NCBI GenBank assembly: GCA_004557315.1
Contig: SFEH01000041.1
Location: forward strand, 1 to 21,699
Direction of reading: 5' to 3'
Origin: Bacteroidales bacterium
GTDB lineage: Bacteria; Bacteroidota; Bacteroidia; Bacteroidales; UBA3663
DNA: 21,699 nucleotides
The position numbers and the translations under genes were made by a program. The notes under the pieces are model-generated. The model ran no database searches, was not told the origin of the DNA, and worked only from the letters and a program-made list of their open reading frames with translations. Every line of letters starts with the position of its first letter. Within the stretch, counting starts at the first letter, position 1. Below are positions 1-7,281 of this stretch, piece by piece.

Positions 1-334
1 ACACACTTTTTAGTTAATAATTTACAAATGGAAATTCAATAATTATTCAATTATAATGAGCAATACTTCTAAATTGAATAAAAATAGACGATTTATATAC
101 AAAATTTGTATGCATGATTTATACATAATATTATTAATATGGTATATCTCTGATTCTCTGCGGTTTATATAGTCGGATATGGCTACTGTATTCATATTGG
201 TTTCTGAATTTATGCATATAACCCCATTTTACACATAATACTGCATCTTTCTAGCCTTATATATTACTATATATCAGTATTTTAACCTCTTATACCCTTA
301 ATCAGATTACTTTCTTGCAAATTAACAATTGTTA
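1..334. other. AT-rich intergenic stretch, no gene seen
   Basis: No open frame with a credible start or family resemblance is visible on either strand. The stretch is very AT-rich, with repeated TATA/ATAA runs. I see no tRNA-like cloverleaf and no clear terminator hairpin. The right edge merges into the promoter of the XRE gene. It may be the tail of a longer spacer that begins outside the window. Confidence 0.6.
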
Positions 335-342
335 TACATTTG
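311..342 (+). promoter_or_regulatory. Promoter of the XRE-pyrK-pyrD unit
   Basis: A TAnnTTTG -7 box (TACATTTG, 335-342) lies 18 bp before the ATG. TTTC at 311-314 sits exactly 20 bp upstream and can serve as the -33 box. This matches the Bacteroidota sigma-ABfA promoter architecture. An AGGA just before the ATG at 361 is a plausible ribosome binding site. Confidence 0.55.
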
Positions 343-360
343 TAAAACGATTTTTAGGAC

Positions 361-714
361 ATGATAAACCGCATTGAACAATTAATCGATGCATTAGGCA
401 TCACGCAGAAGGACTTTGCACAGCAGATTGGCACCAGTGCTGCTGCCTTAAGTCACATAACTTCAGGCAGAAACAGGCCCAGTCTTGAGCTTGTACTCAA
501 GATCCTGAACAAGCACCCCAATGTCAATTCTGACTGGCTATTGTTTGGCAAGGGCAGTATGGTGAAACAGCATCATAAGGACATACAGGACAGTGCTGTA
601 CGCGAGGTGGTACGTGTTGAGTACAAGCACGACCCCAAGCCAATCGACCATATTACCGTCTTTTATGACGACAATACTTATTGTACTTTCTATCCGAAAC
701 AAAACAACAAATAA
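361..714 (+). CDS. XRE-family helix-turn-helix regulator
   Basis: Small cytoplasmic DNA-binding protein of 117 residues. Residues 4-49 form a Cro/C1-type helix-turn-helix (ITQKDFAQQIG, TSAAALSHITSGRNRPS), followed by the WLLFGKG segment common after this domain in Bacteroidota. The last 50 residues are a short charged region ending in a predicted beta segment (HITVFYDDNTYCTFYP), of unknown role. The start is ATG with AGGA before it and a promoter 18 bp upstream. The stop lies only 6 bp before pyrK, so the gene is probably co-transcribed with pyrK and pyrD. That placement suggests autoregulation or control of the pyrimidine genes, but nothing in the sequence proves it; a phage-repressor origin is an alternative. 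The family call is firm and the target is unknown. Confidence 0.88.
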   Translation: MINRIEQLIDALGITQKDFAQQIGTSAAALSHITSGRNRPSLELVLKILNKHPNVNSDWLLFGKGSMVKQHHKDIQDSAVREVVRVEYKHDPKPIDHITVFYDDNTYCTFYPKQNNK

Positions 715-720
715 CAATAT

Positions 721-1521
721 ATGAAAAAGAACATGACCGACTTCAAGGTCGTTGAAAACATCGACCTTAGTCCACGAATCTTCCTCCTCAAGCTCACTCC
801 TGCCGATGGTTCTCCAATGGGCGAAACCAAGCCAGGACAGTTTGTCGAAGTCAGAGTTGACGGTGAACCAAAGGTTTTCCTCCGTCGTCCAATCTCAATC
901 AACTATGTTGACCGCGATGCCAACCAGCTCTGGCTCCTAATCCAGCGTGCAGGCAATGGCACCAACCATCTTGCCCTTGCCAAGGAAGGTGACATTATTA
1001 ATATTATTTATCCTCTTGGCAATGGCTTCACCATCGACCATCAGGGCAAGTACCTGCTCATCGGTGGCGGTGTCGGCATTGCTCCGCTCCTCGAGCTCGG
1101 CAAGGTGCTCAAGGCTAACGGATCGGATGTGACCTTCCTGCTCGGTGGCAGAACCGCAGGCGACCTTGTGCTCATGGACGATTTCCTCAAGACCGGCAAG
1201 ATGCTTGTCACCACCGAAGACGGCAGCACCATTGACGGTATCGACTGCCAGAAGGGATTCGTCACGATGCACACTGGACTCAAGAGCGGTGATTATGACA
1301 ATATCCGAGTCTGCGGCCCCGGCCCTATGATGAAAGCAGTGGCAAAGACCGTCGCTTCCTGGCCAGAAAACGAGAAGCCAAACTTCTGCGAAGTCAGCCT
1401 CGAAAACAAGATGGCGTGCGGCCTTGGCGTGTGCCTCTGCTGTGTCGAGAACACCAAGGATGGACACAAATGCGTGTGCTCCGAGGGTCCTGTGTTCGAC
1501 ATCAAGGATCTTAACTGGTAA
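721..1521 (+). CDS. pyrK: Dihydroorotate dehydrogenase B electron-transfer subunit PyrK
   Basis: FAD and [2Fe-2S] subunit that passes electrons from the class 1B dihydroorotate dehydrogenase to NAD+ in de novo pyrimidine synthesis; cytoplasmic, partner of PyrD. At 266 residues it is normal for the family. The FAD-binding motif RRPISI is at residues 55-60 and the nucleotide-binding loop GGGVGIAP at 115-122. The C-terminal cluster motif C-x4-C-x2-C-x11-C uses Cys233, Cys238, Cys241 and Cys253, followed by GPVF as in PyrK proteins. It starts 6 bp after the XRE gene and ends 18 bp before pyrD, so the three genes look like one operon. A second in-frame ATG at 733 is possible; 721 is preferred because it directly follows the upstream stop. 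Confidence 0.95.
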   Translation: MKKNMTDFKVVENIDLSPRIFLLKLTPADGSPMGETKPGQFVEVRVDGEPKVFLRRPISINYVDRDANQLWLLIQRAGNGTNHLALAKEGDIINIIYPLGNGFTIDHQGKYLLIGGGVGIAPLLELGKVLKANGSDVTFLLGGRTAGDLVLMDDFLKTGKMLVTTEDGSTIDGIDCQKGFVTMHTGLKSGDYDNIRVCGPGPMMKAVAKTVASWPENEKPNFCEVSLENKMACGLGVCLCCVENTKDGHKCVCSEGPVFDIKDLNW

Positions 1522-1539
1522 TCAACAGAAATACTCAAT

Positions 1540-2451
1540 ATGGCAAATCTTACAACCAATATAGCTGGTCTTGAATTCAAGAATCCAGTACTCACAGCAT
1601 CCGGCACGTTCGGTTACGGAATAGAGTTCAGCGATTTCATCGACCTCAATCGCCTTGGCGGTTTCATCGTCAAGGGAACGACTCTCCACCCACGTCAGGG
1701 CAATGCCTATCCACGTCTGGCAGAGACTCCTTCGGGCATGATCAATGCCGTCGGACTCCAGAATAAAGGTGTCGATTATTTCATCGAGTACATCTACCCG
1801 CAGCTCAAGGATTTCGACACCAACGTCATCGTCAACCTTTCTGGCTCATGCGTCGAGGACTATGTGGAAGGAGCGGAGAAACTCAACGAGCTCGACCGTA
1901 TTCCTTGCATCGAACTCAACATCAGCTGCCCTAACGTCAAAGCTGGCGGCATGGGCTTCGGCACCAAGTGCGACCTCGCCGAAGGAGTAGTTTCCGAAGT
2001 ACGCCGAGTTTACAATAAGCCACTCATCGTCAAACTCACTCCGAACGTCACCAGCATCACCGATATTGCCAAGGCCGTTGAATCAGCAGGAGCCGATGCC
2101 GTATCACTCATCAATACCGTCCTTGCAATGGCAGTCGATGCCGAACGACAGCGTCCTGTGCTCTCGACTATTACAGGCGGATTGAGTGGAGCAGCAGTCA
2201 AGCCAATAGCCCTGCGTTGCGTATGGCAGACCTACAATGCCGTCAAGATCCCTATCGTCGGACTCGGCGGAATCATGAATGCCACCGATGCCATCGAGTT
2301 CTTGCTCTGTGGTGCACGTGCCATCGAAGTAGGCACAGCCAACTTCATCGATCCGACCATCACGATACAGATAATCGACGGAATCAACGATTATCTTGAA
2401 CGCCATGGTTGTCAAAATGTATCAGAAATCGTCGGTGCATTGAAAATTTAA
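1540..2451 (+). CDS. pyrD: Dihydroorotate dehydrogenase, class 1B catalytic subunit
   Basis: Oxidises dihydroorotate to orotate, the fourth step of UMP synthesis, using FMN; works as a heterotetramer with PyrK in the cytoplasm. It has 303 residues, normal for class 1B. The N-terminal NPVLTASGTFGYG, the substrate-loop region YPRLAETPSGMINAVGLQNKG and the active-site stretch NISCPNVK with catalytic Cys130 identify class 1B; class 1A shares the Cys but lacks a PyrK partner, and class 2 uses Ser. C-terminal phosphate-binding glycines are visible (GLGGI, then GARAIEVGTAN). The gene begins 18 bp after pyrK, and the pairing supports both assignments. No frameshift or missing residue was noticed. The next gene, dapA, has its own promoter, so the operon probably ends here, although no terminator hairpin is evident after the stop. 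Confidence 0.96.
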   Translation: MANLTTNIAGLEFKNPVLTASGTFGYGIEFSDFIDLNRLGGFIVKGTTLHPRQGNAYPRLAETPSGMINAVGLQNKGVDYFIEYIYPQLKDFDTNVIVNLSGSCVEDYVEGAEKLNELDRIPCIELNISCPNVKAGGMGFGTKCDLAEGVVSEVRRVYNKPLIVKLTPNVTSITDIAKAVESAGADAVSLINTVLAMAVDAERQRPVLSTITGGLSGAAVKPIALRCVWQTYNAVKIPIVGLGGIMNATDAIEFLLCGARAIEVGTANFIDPTITIQIIDGINDYLERHGCQNVSEIVGALKI

Positions 2452-2469
2452 TCAAAAATAGTGTTATCT

Positions 2470-2501
2470 TTTTACATTTTGTAAATATTTCCTTATATTT
2501 G
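2470..2501 (+). promoter_or_regulatory. Promoter of dapA
   Basis: The -7 box TATATTTG (2494-2501, followed by C) fits TAnnTTTG. TTTT at 2470-2473, 20 bp upstream, is a weak -33 match. The box is 22 bp before the dapA ATG. An AAGGAA-like purine run at 2514-2519 probably serves as the ribosome binding site. Confidence 0.6.
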
Positions 2502-2523
2502 CGAGAATCTTTTAAGGAATTTT

Positions 2524-3405
2524 ATGAAGAAAATAGAAGGAATGGGCGTAGCCCTGATAACACCATTTAAGTCTGATTATTCTGTAGATTACCAGGCGCT
2601 CGAACGTCTCGTAGAGTTTCAGGTCACAGCAGGAGCTGATTTCCTTGCCGTGCTCTGTACTACAGCTGAAACACCAACGCTCACACTCGAAGAACGCCAG
2701 AAGGTAAGAAAAGTCGTAACGGAAGTGGTCAGAGGCCGTGTGCCAATAGTGCTCGGCTGCGGAGGCAACAATACAATGGCAATCGTTGAGGAACTCAAGA
2801 CAGGCGACTGGACAGGTGTTGATGCTGTTCTCTCGGTCGTTCCTTATTACAATAAGCCATCGCAGGAAGGTCTTTACCATCACTTCATGGCCATTGCCAA
2901 CGCAAGCCCTGTACCTGTTATATTATATAATGTACCTGGGCGCGTGGGAGTCAACATGACTGCTGCCACAACGCTTCGCCTTGCCAACGACAACGAGAAC
3001 ATCATCGCCATCAAGGAGGCAAGTGGCAATTTCGATCAGATCGACGACATCATCAAGAATAAGCCAGCTCGATTCAACGTCCTCTCAGGCGACGATGGCA
3101 TCACTTTCCCTCTGATCACACTCGGAGCCACAGGTGTCATCTCCGTCATCGGCAATGCTTTCCCAAAGGAGTTCAGCCGAATGGTACGTCTCGCTCGTGC
3201 CGGTGAATATGACACAGCTCGCGAGATTCACCACCGTTTCAAGGAACTCTTCAGCCTGCTCTTCGTCGATGGCAACCCAGCAGGAGTAAAAGCAATGCTC
3301 AACTCAATGGGCTTCTGCGAAAACGTGCTCCGTCTGCCTCTGGTTCCAACTCGTATCACAACATTCGAGAAAATCCAGGACATCGTCCGCCGACTTCCAT
3401 ATTAA
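2524..3405 (+). CDS. dapA: 4-hydroxy-tetrahydrodipicolinate synthase
   Basis: Condenses pyruvate with aspartate semialdehyde, the first committed step to diaminopimelate and lysine, feeding peptidoglycan synthesis; cytoplasmic tetramer. It has 293 residues, typical of the family. Schiff-base Lys164 lies in IAIKEASGNF, catalytic Tyr135 and Arg140 in ILYNVPGR, and YYNKPSQEG is at 108-116. The family GTTGE loop appears as CTTAE (45-49), so the usual glycines are replaced; the Thr-Thr pair is kept. Other class I aldolases such as N-acetylneuraminate lyase share the fold, but the Tyr/Arg arrangement and length favour DapA. It is a stand-alone unit with its own promoter and a terminator 40 bp after the stop. 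The operon before it is pyrimidine synthesis, with no lysine genes nearby. Confidence 0.93.
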   Translation: MKKIEGMGVALITPFKSDYSVDYQALERLVEFQVTAGADFLAVLCTTAETPTLTLEERQKVRKVVTEVVRGRVPIVLGCGGNNTMAIVEELKTGDWTGVDAVLSVVPYYNKPSQEGLYHHFMAIANASPVPVILYNVPGRVGVNMTAATTLRLANDNENIIAIKEASGNFDQIDDIIKNKPARFNVLSGDDGITFPLITLGATGVISVIGNAFPKEFSRMVRLARAGEYDTAREIHHRFKELFSLLFVDGNPAGVKAMLNSMGFCENVLRLPLVPTRITTFEKIQDIVRRLPY

Positions 3406-3444
3406 TCAGCTGTCTTGATCAATTTTTTCTCAAGCAATATTTAC

Positions 3445-3481
3445 CTCCAGCAAAAGCCCCGTGCCTTTACTGGAGTTTTTC
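3445..3481 (+). terminator. Rho-independent terminator after dapA
   Basis: CTCCAG (3445-3450) pairs with CTGGAG (3470-3475), and an inner AAAG/CTTT pairing extends the stem. A run of T follows directly at 3476-3480, with more T-rich sequence behind. The polarity fits dapA, whose stop is at 3403-3405. Confidence 0.75.
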
Positions 3482-3867
3482 AATTTTTGGGAAGAAATTG
3501 AATTAAAAAAATACGGAGAAGAAGACAAATGATATATGATTCTTTATGCAATTTCTTCCATGATGCGTTAAACCAAAATCTTCCTTTTGTTTCATTCTCC
3601 AGAAACAACAAGAAAGATATGTTCAATAGATAAAATTTCAAAATAGGAGCAGTATCAATCTCCACACTCCACACTCTCAAATCACTAACTTAACATAACC
3701 CGAATTATACATAAATTATCTAAAACTTTCATCCAAGACGATAACTTATCCGATTCAACGCCTTTATCAAGACTTGCCTTGTCAATAAGATCATGGCATT
3801 TTCACTATGTTAAAAGTTTATCTACACCTATTTATGCAACGACAAACTAATATCAACTTTTCACGCT

Positions 3868-3900
3868 GCAAAGTTACGTCATTATTTTGCAAAAAACAAT
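3868..3900 (-). promoter_or_regulatory. Orphan leftward promoter
   Basis: On the minus strand TAACTTTG (3869-3876) followed by C at 3868 is a full -7 box, and ATTG (3897-3900) lies exactly 20 bp upstream as the -33 box. It would transcribe leftward toward 3800-3480, where no recognisable gene exists. A 21-codon frame (minus, 3794 to 3729) and the doubtful 66-codon frame are the only candidates. It may drive a small RNA or be left from a lost gene. Confidence 0.4.
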
Positions 3901-4000
3901 AGTTGTCCGGAACATTGAATGCCTCTGTCCTGGATCTTGAAAAGACATTAAAAGACAATACCTTCACTTATCCCGACAATTAGTTGAGTGAATTTTCCTT

Positions 4001-4193
4001 TCGCATCGAGTTAACAGTTAACGTTAACACCTCTGTCCTCCTCGCGAAGAGACATGAAAATGGAGTGTTTTGCATTTGTCGGGATGAAAATTATTTTTCC
4101 TCGCGAGGAAAAAAATCTGACTGCTCTGATGACCTTGAGTGATGTTGGCTGAGGAGCGAAAGAGCGTTAACGTTAACTGTTAACTCGATGCGA
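4001..4193. repeat. 193-bp element with 28-bp perfect inverted ends (MITE-like)
   Basis: Positions 4001-4028 are the exact reverse complement of 4166-4193. Each end starts TCGCATCGAG and runs into three GTTAAC hexamers. The trinucleotide CTT flanks the element on both outer sides (3998-4000 and 4194-4196), which could be a target duplication but is short enough to be chance. The 137-bp interior holds a perfect 20-bp palindrome (4094-4113, core CCTCGCGAGG with T and A arms). No coding capacity is seen. The form suggests a non-autonomous mobile element; paired binding sites for a regulator are the alternative. Confidence 0.55.
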
Positions 4194-4403
4194 CTTTGAC
4201 AAATCATACGACACTGGACTACCCACAGCCAAACCGTCTCATCTCTCAAGGTTCTTTCTTTTCTTATCTTTTCTTTCTTATATTATCTTATATATATTTA
4301 ATTATATATATATTTAAACTATATACTACGCGCGAGTGCGCGATATATAATGTATGAATGCACATTGACATTAACCGCCAGTCGCGAACATTGAAACAGC
4401 AAA

Positions 4404-4430
4404 TCGCATCGAGTTAACAGTTAACGTTAA
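4404..4430 (+). repeat. Third, solitary copy of the element end
   Basis: Positions 4404-4430 match the first 27 of the 28 bases at 4001-4028 in direct orientation; the last base differs. A CCTCT follows both copies. No inverted partner is visible near it. It lies 59 bp past the stop of the minus-strand DUF5686 gene, on its 3' side. Confidence 0.7.
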
Positions 4431-4488
4431 TGCCTCTCGGTTCAGAAAAGAAGAAGAAGAGAAAGAGAGCGAAGATGACTGAAAAGGA

Positions 4489-7101
4489 TCAGAATGTCCA
4501 GTGCATCGTGACCTGAACACCGTGTTTCTTCACGTTCTCGTGGCTGTGATAGTTGATGCGGTGGACGTAATCGACGCGGATGCACTTCAGGATGTTCTCG
4601 ATACCGAGAGCATATTCCATATATGGCTTGCTGCCCATCTTGTAGGTGACGCCATCGCCAGGCAGCTTGAATAGATCGGGATTCAATGGAGTTCCGTCCT
4701 CGTTCATTGCTGCTGGGTCGTTCTTGCGCGATATATCGCCAATGATACCTCGGAAGCTTGCCACCTCACGCCACTTGAGTCGCTTGAAGAGCGGAATGCT
4801 GTTGAAGAGGCAGCCATTGAGGAAATAGACAATGTCCCACGAAGCGTAGCGGTCGTTGACAAACTCCATGGCGTTCATCAGGGCAAACGACTCCTTCTGG
4901 ATGGTGTATGAGAGGTTGGCATTCGGGATGCAGAGCATGGTGAATGGCGACTGCGTCCATAGCTTGCCTGCCATGAGGTTGACATCAACATAGCCGAAGG
5001 CACTAAGCCAATAACGCTGGGTGTATTTGAAGTCGGTGCGCTGATAGTCGAAGTCAGAGCCGAGTACGCCTGACTTGGCAGCCGTATGCATCAAGACGAA
5101 CACTGGGTGCTGATGGTTGATAGGCGTGCGGCTTGTACGCGACTGTATGAAGGTCTCGTGAGGGGCATAGCGCAGGGTGAGTGTGGCTGATGTCATGTCG
5201 TAATGAGGCACGGCCAAGCCATCGCCCACGCGCTCGAAGGCAGTGAAGCGAGTAGCATATTCGCGCTTGTGGTTGAGCGAGAGCTTGTAGCTGAAGCCCG
5301 ACCAGAACTCGTTGGTAAGCAAGAGCTCGGCCTCACGCAGATAGGTGATCTGCTCATCGCCATTGCGCTTCATCGATAGCATAAAATTGTCCTTGCCAGT
5401 GGTTGGGTCCTGACCAAGGAGATGGGTGTCGTAGCCATACGACAGCTTGAGGCTTCGGATAGGGAACTCGTTGGCATGCATCTTCTTCTCACGGAACGAA
5501 TATTCGACCGAAGCATTGTACTTCCATTCGTTGTCCTTCGTACCGTAGGCAGCAAAGCCCATGAGGAAGAGCTGCTTGTTGAACCTTGCTGTCGATATGC
5601 CTCCTCCACGCAGACGTATGCCCTCGAACGAGTTGTAGCTCGCGGTGGCATTGAGCGGGCCATAGAGCCACTTGTTCTCCTCGTAAGGCTTGTTGCCCAA
5701 CGGCACATAGCCCTTGAAAAGCATGGTCAGGATCTTCTCACCATAGTAGAACAGCTTGACCTGACGCATCTGCGTGAGCATGGACTCGACGGTCTTATCC
5801 TTGTTATATTCAATGCCATAGCGATGATAATCCCAATATGCCTCATCGCGCTTGTTGACTTCGGGCGATTCGAACGTAGGTCCCCATCGGTTGAAGACCG
5901 TGGTATCGGCTGGCTGTTCGAAAGCAAAGTTATTATATGTACACACGCGACGTGCGTATAATCCGATGGTATTGTCAGTGAGGTTGACCTCGCTGTCGAA
6001 AGCCATTTGACGAGTGACACGCGTAGTGTCGAAACAAGCCACACCATCGACCATCGTGGTATCGACCATTCGCTCATTGTCTATCACGATGCGCATGTTC
6101 TTGACGAAGTTGAGATTGATGTCTGGCGGAATGTTCATCTCTGCCTTCTTGACATAATAGGTGCTGTCGGTCGAGACATACAGATGACCGACAAAGCCCA
6201 TCGATTCGGCTACGAGCGGAGCGAAGCCAAGGTCGATATAGCGGTTGCCATCGTCGAGCTTCAGGGTATCGAGTATGTAGAACTTGTAGAAAGCCGGAGC
6301 GAACGACGAGAGCGGGCTCACGAATTTGTTGGTGAAGATGAAGACATTGTTGTCGGTGATGTCGATCTCGGGGAAGATCTCGGTCTTGACAGCCTGCACT
6401 ATGCCATCGGGCATCATATCCTCGACACCAGCCGATCGGAAAGCCTCGACAACTGTTTTCTTCGAATTTGGGGATTTACGAAAATAATGGGTCTCAATTT
6501 TCTCCTGCGAAGAGATAGGCAGCACGGGCGAACCCGACAGCGAGGCTGTGTCGATATAGTGCTCGATAAAGTCGAATCGCTTCTTCATGGCCTTGATGCG
6601 CCCCTCGTCGAAGTTGTTGAATGAATAGACCATCTTGTCATATCGCTCACAGGTGCTGTAGTCGTGCTTGTAGATCGAGTGGTCGTTCTTGTGCTCGATG
6701 GCCTTCTTTGCCAGAGCCACCGACGGATTGTCGCGACGGCGGTAACGCTCGCGCTTTGGCTTGACTACCACTTCCGAGAGCTGACGGTCGGCCGAGAGGA
6801 GCTGCACCTTCATCTGTCGCATCTTTCCGCTTGCCTTGATGGTCTTGGTGTTGTAGCCCACGCATGAGAAGATGATCTCGGCCCCAGGCTTGACCGTGAT
6901 TGAGAACTGGCCTTCGGTATTGCTTATGGTACCATTGGTAGTGCCTTTCTCCTGTATGGTGATGAACTCCATGCGTTCGTTGGTGAGGCTATCAACGACG
7001 AATCCGGTCACAGTCATTCGACTCTGAGCCGACAAGTTGAAGAACGATGACAACACCAAAAATAACGCAAATATGTAAAATGTCTTGCTTCTCATAATCA
7101 T
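4489..7101 (-). CDS. DUF5686 outer-membrane protein with carboxypeptidase-regulatory-like domain
   Basis: Predicted outer-membrane protein of 870 residues. A signal peptide covers roughly residues 1-25 (hydrophobic YIFALFLVLSSFF, then NLSAQ). A carboxypeptidase-D regulatory-like fold follows at about 30-115 (VTGFVVDS, TNGTISNTEGQFSI, IIFSCVGYNTKTI), as at the N terminus of TonB-dependent and related Bacteroidota proteins. The rest matches my memory of the DUF5686 family: many alternating aromatic strands and a final ...MHWTF ending, as expected for a beta-barrel. Function in the family is unknown. There is no TonB plug or SusD partner here, so this is not a SusC-type pair. Transcription would begin at or next to the first ATG. 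The second ATG (7095) is an equally possible start. It stands alone, divergent from the thioesterase gene. Confidence 0.85.
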   Translation of the reverse strand: MIMRSKTFYIFALFLVLSSFFNLSAQSRMTVTGFVVDSLTNERMEFITIQEKGTTNGTISNTEGQFSITVKPGAEIIFSCVGYNTKTIKASGKMRQMKVQLLSADRQLSEVVVKPKRERYRRRDNPSVALAKKAIEHKNDHSIYKHDYSTCERYDKMVYSFNNFDEGRIKAMKKRFDFIEHYIDTASLSGSPVLPISSQEKIETHYFRKSPNSKKTVVEAFRSAGVEDMMPDGIVQAVKTEIFPEIDITDNNVFIFTNKFVSPLSSFAPAFYKFYILDTLKLDDGNRYIDLGFAPLVAESMGFVGHLYVSTDSTYYVKKAEMNIPPDINLNFVKNMRIVIDNERMVDTTMVDGVACFDTTRVTRQMAFDSEVNLTDNTIGLYARRVCTYNNFAFEQPADTTVFNRWGPTFESPEVNKRDEAYWDYHRYGIEYNKDKTVESMLTQMRQVKLFYYGEKILTMLFKGYVPLGNKPYEENKWLYGPLNATASYNSFEGIRLRGGGISTARFNKQLFLMGFAAYGTKDNEWKYNASVEYSFREKKMHANEFPIRSLKLSYGYDTHLLGQDPTTGKDNFMLSMKRNGDEQITYLREAELLLTNEFWSGFSYKLSLNHKREYATRFTAFERVGDGLAVPHYDMTSATLTLRYAPHETFIQSRTSRTPINHQHPVFVLMHTAAKSGVLGSDFDYQRTDFKYTQRYWLSAFGYVDVNLMAGKLWTQSPFTMLCIPNANLSYTIQKESFALMNAMEFVNDRYASWDIVYFLNGCLFNSIPLFKRLKWREVASFRGIIGDISRKNDPAAMNEDGTPLNPDLFKLPGDGVTYKMGSKPYMEYALGIENILKCIRVDYVHRINYHSHENVKKHGVQVTMHWTF

Positions 7102-7105
7102 GGTG

Positions 7106-7113
7106 CAAAGATA
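7106..7113 (-). promoter_or_regulatory. -7 box of the DUF5686 gene
   Basis: TATCTTTG on the minus strand, followed by C, fits TAnnTTTG. It ends only 4 bp before the first ATG (7099-7101), so the transcript would have almost no leader. No good TTTG is seen 20 bp upstream (the sequence there is ATCT), so the -33 part is weak. Confidence 0.55.
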
Positions 7114-7205
7114 AGGGATTTTTCCTCAACTATAGATTCCAGTTTACATATATTAAACAAAATGAGGTTTTTTATCAATGAAAATATCACAATTATTACC
7201 TCAAT

Positions 7206-7237
7206 ATTGCTTTTGACAAAAAAAATTACTATTTTTG
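7206..7237 (+). promoter_or_regulatory. Promoter of the thioesterase-acyltransferase unit
   Basis: -7 box TATTTTTG (7230-7237, followed by C) with ATTG (7206-7209) exactly 20 bp upstream. It lies about 45 bp before the ATG at 7282. It is divergent from the DUF5686 promoter within a 180-bp spacer. Confidence 0.6.
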
Positions 7238-7281
7238 CACGTTTTATAGTGATGTTTTAGGGGTTTTTGAACAAAACGATA

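Larger units (their letters stand above)
3482..4488. other. 1-kb intergenic region, no convincing gene
   Basis: No open frame here resembles a protein family. The longest frame, minus strand 3480-3680, encodes 66 residues rich in F, L, I and K from AT-rich DNA and is not credible. Visible structure: a leftward promoter (3868-3900), an inverted-repeat element (4001-4193) with a third solitary end copy (4404-4430), a GC hairpin CGCGC-GAGT-GCGCG (4329-4342) inside a long TATA-rich tract (about 4254-4356), and a purine-rich run at 4444-4474 that lies just downstream of the DUF5686 gene. Short copies of CCTCTGTCC recur at 3922 and 4031, suggesting a mosaic of decayed repeats. Confidence 0.6.

Noticed and set aside
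3480..3680. 66-codon frame on the minus strand after dapA
   Set aside because: Composition rich in F, L, I and K from AT-rich DNA, overlaps the dapA terminator region, and no family resemblance.
4001..4430. GTTAAC-rich repeats considered as a CRISPR array
   Set aside because: Only three copies, one inverted, with unequal spacing (137 and about 210 bp) and no cas genes.
6007..6624. 205-codon plus-strand frame inside the DUF5686 gene
   Set aside because: Antisense shadow, with repetitive V/D/E/L composition and no recognisable domain.
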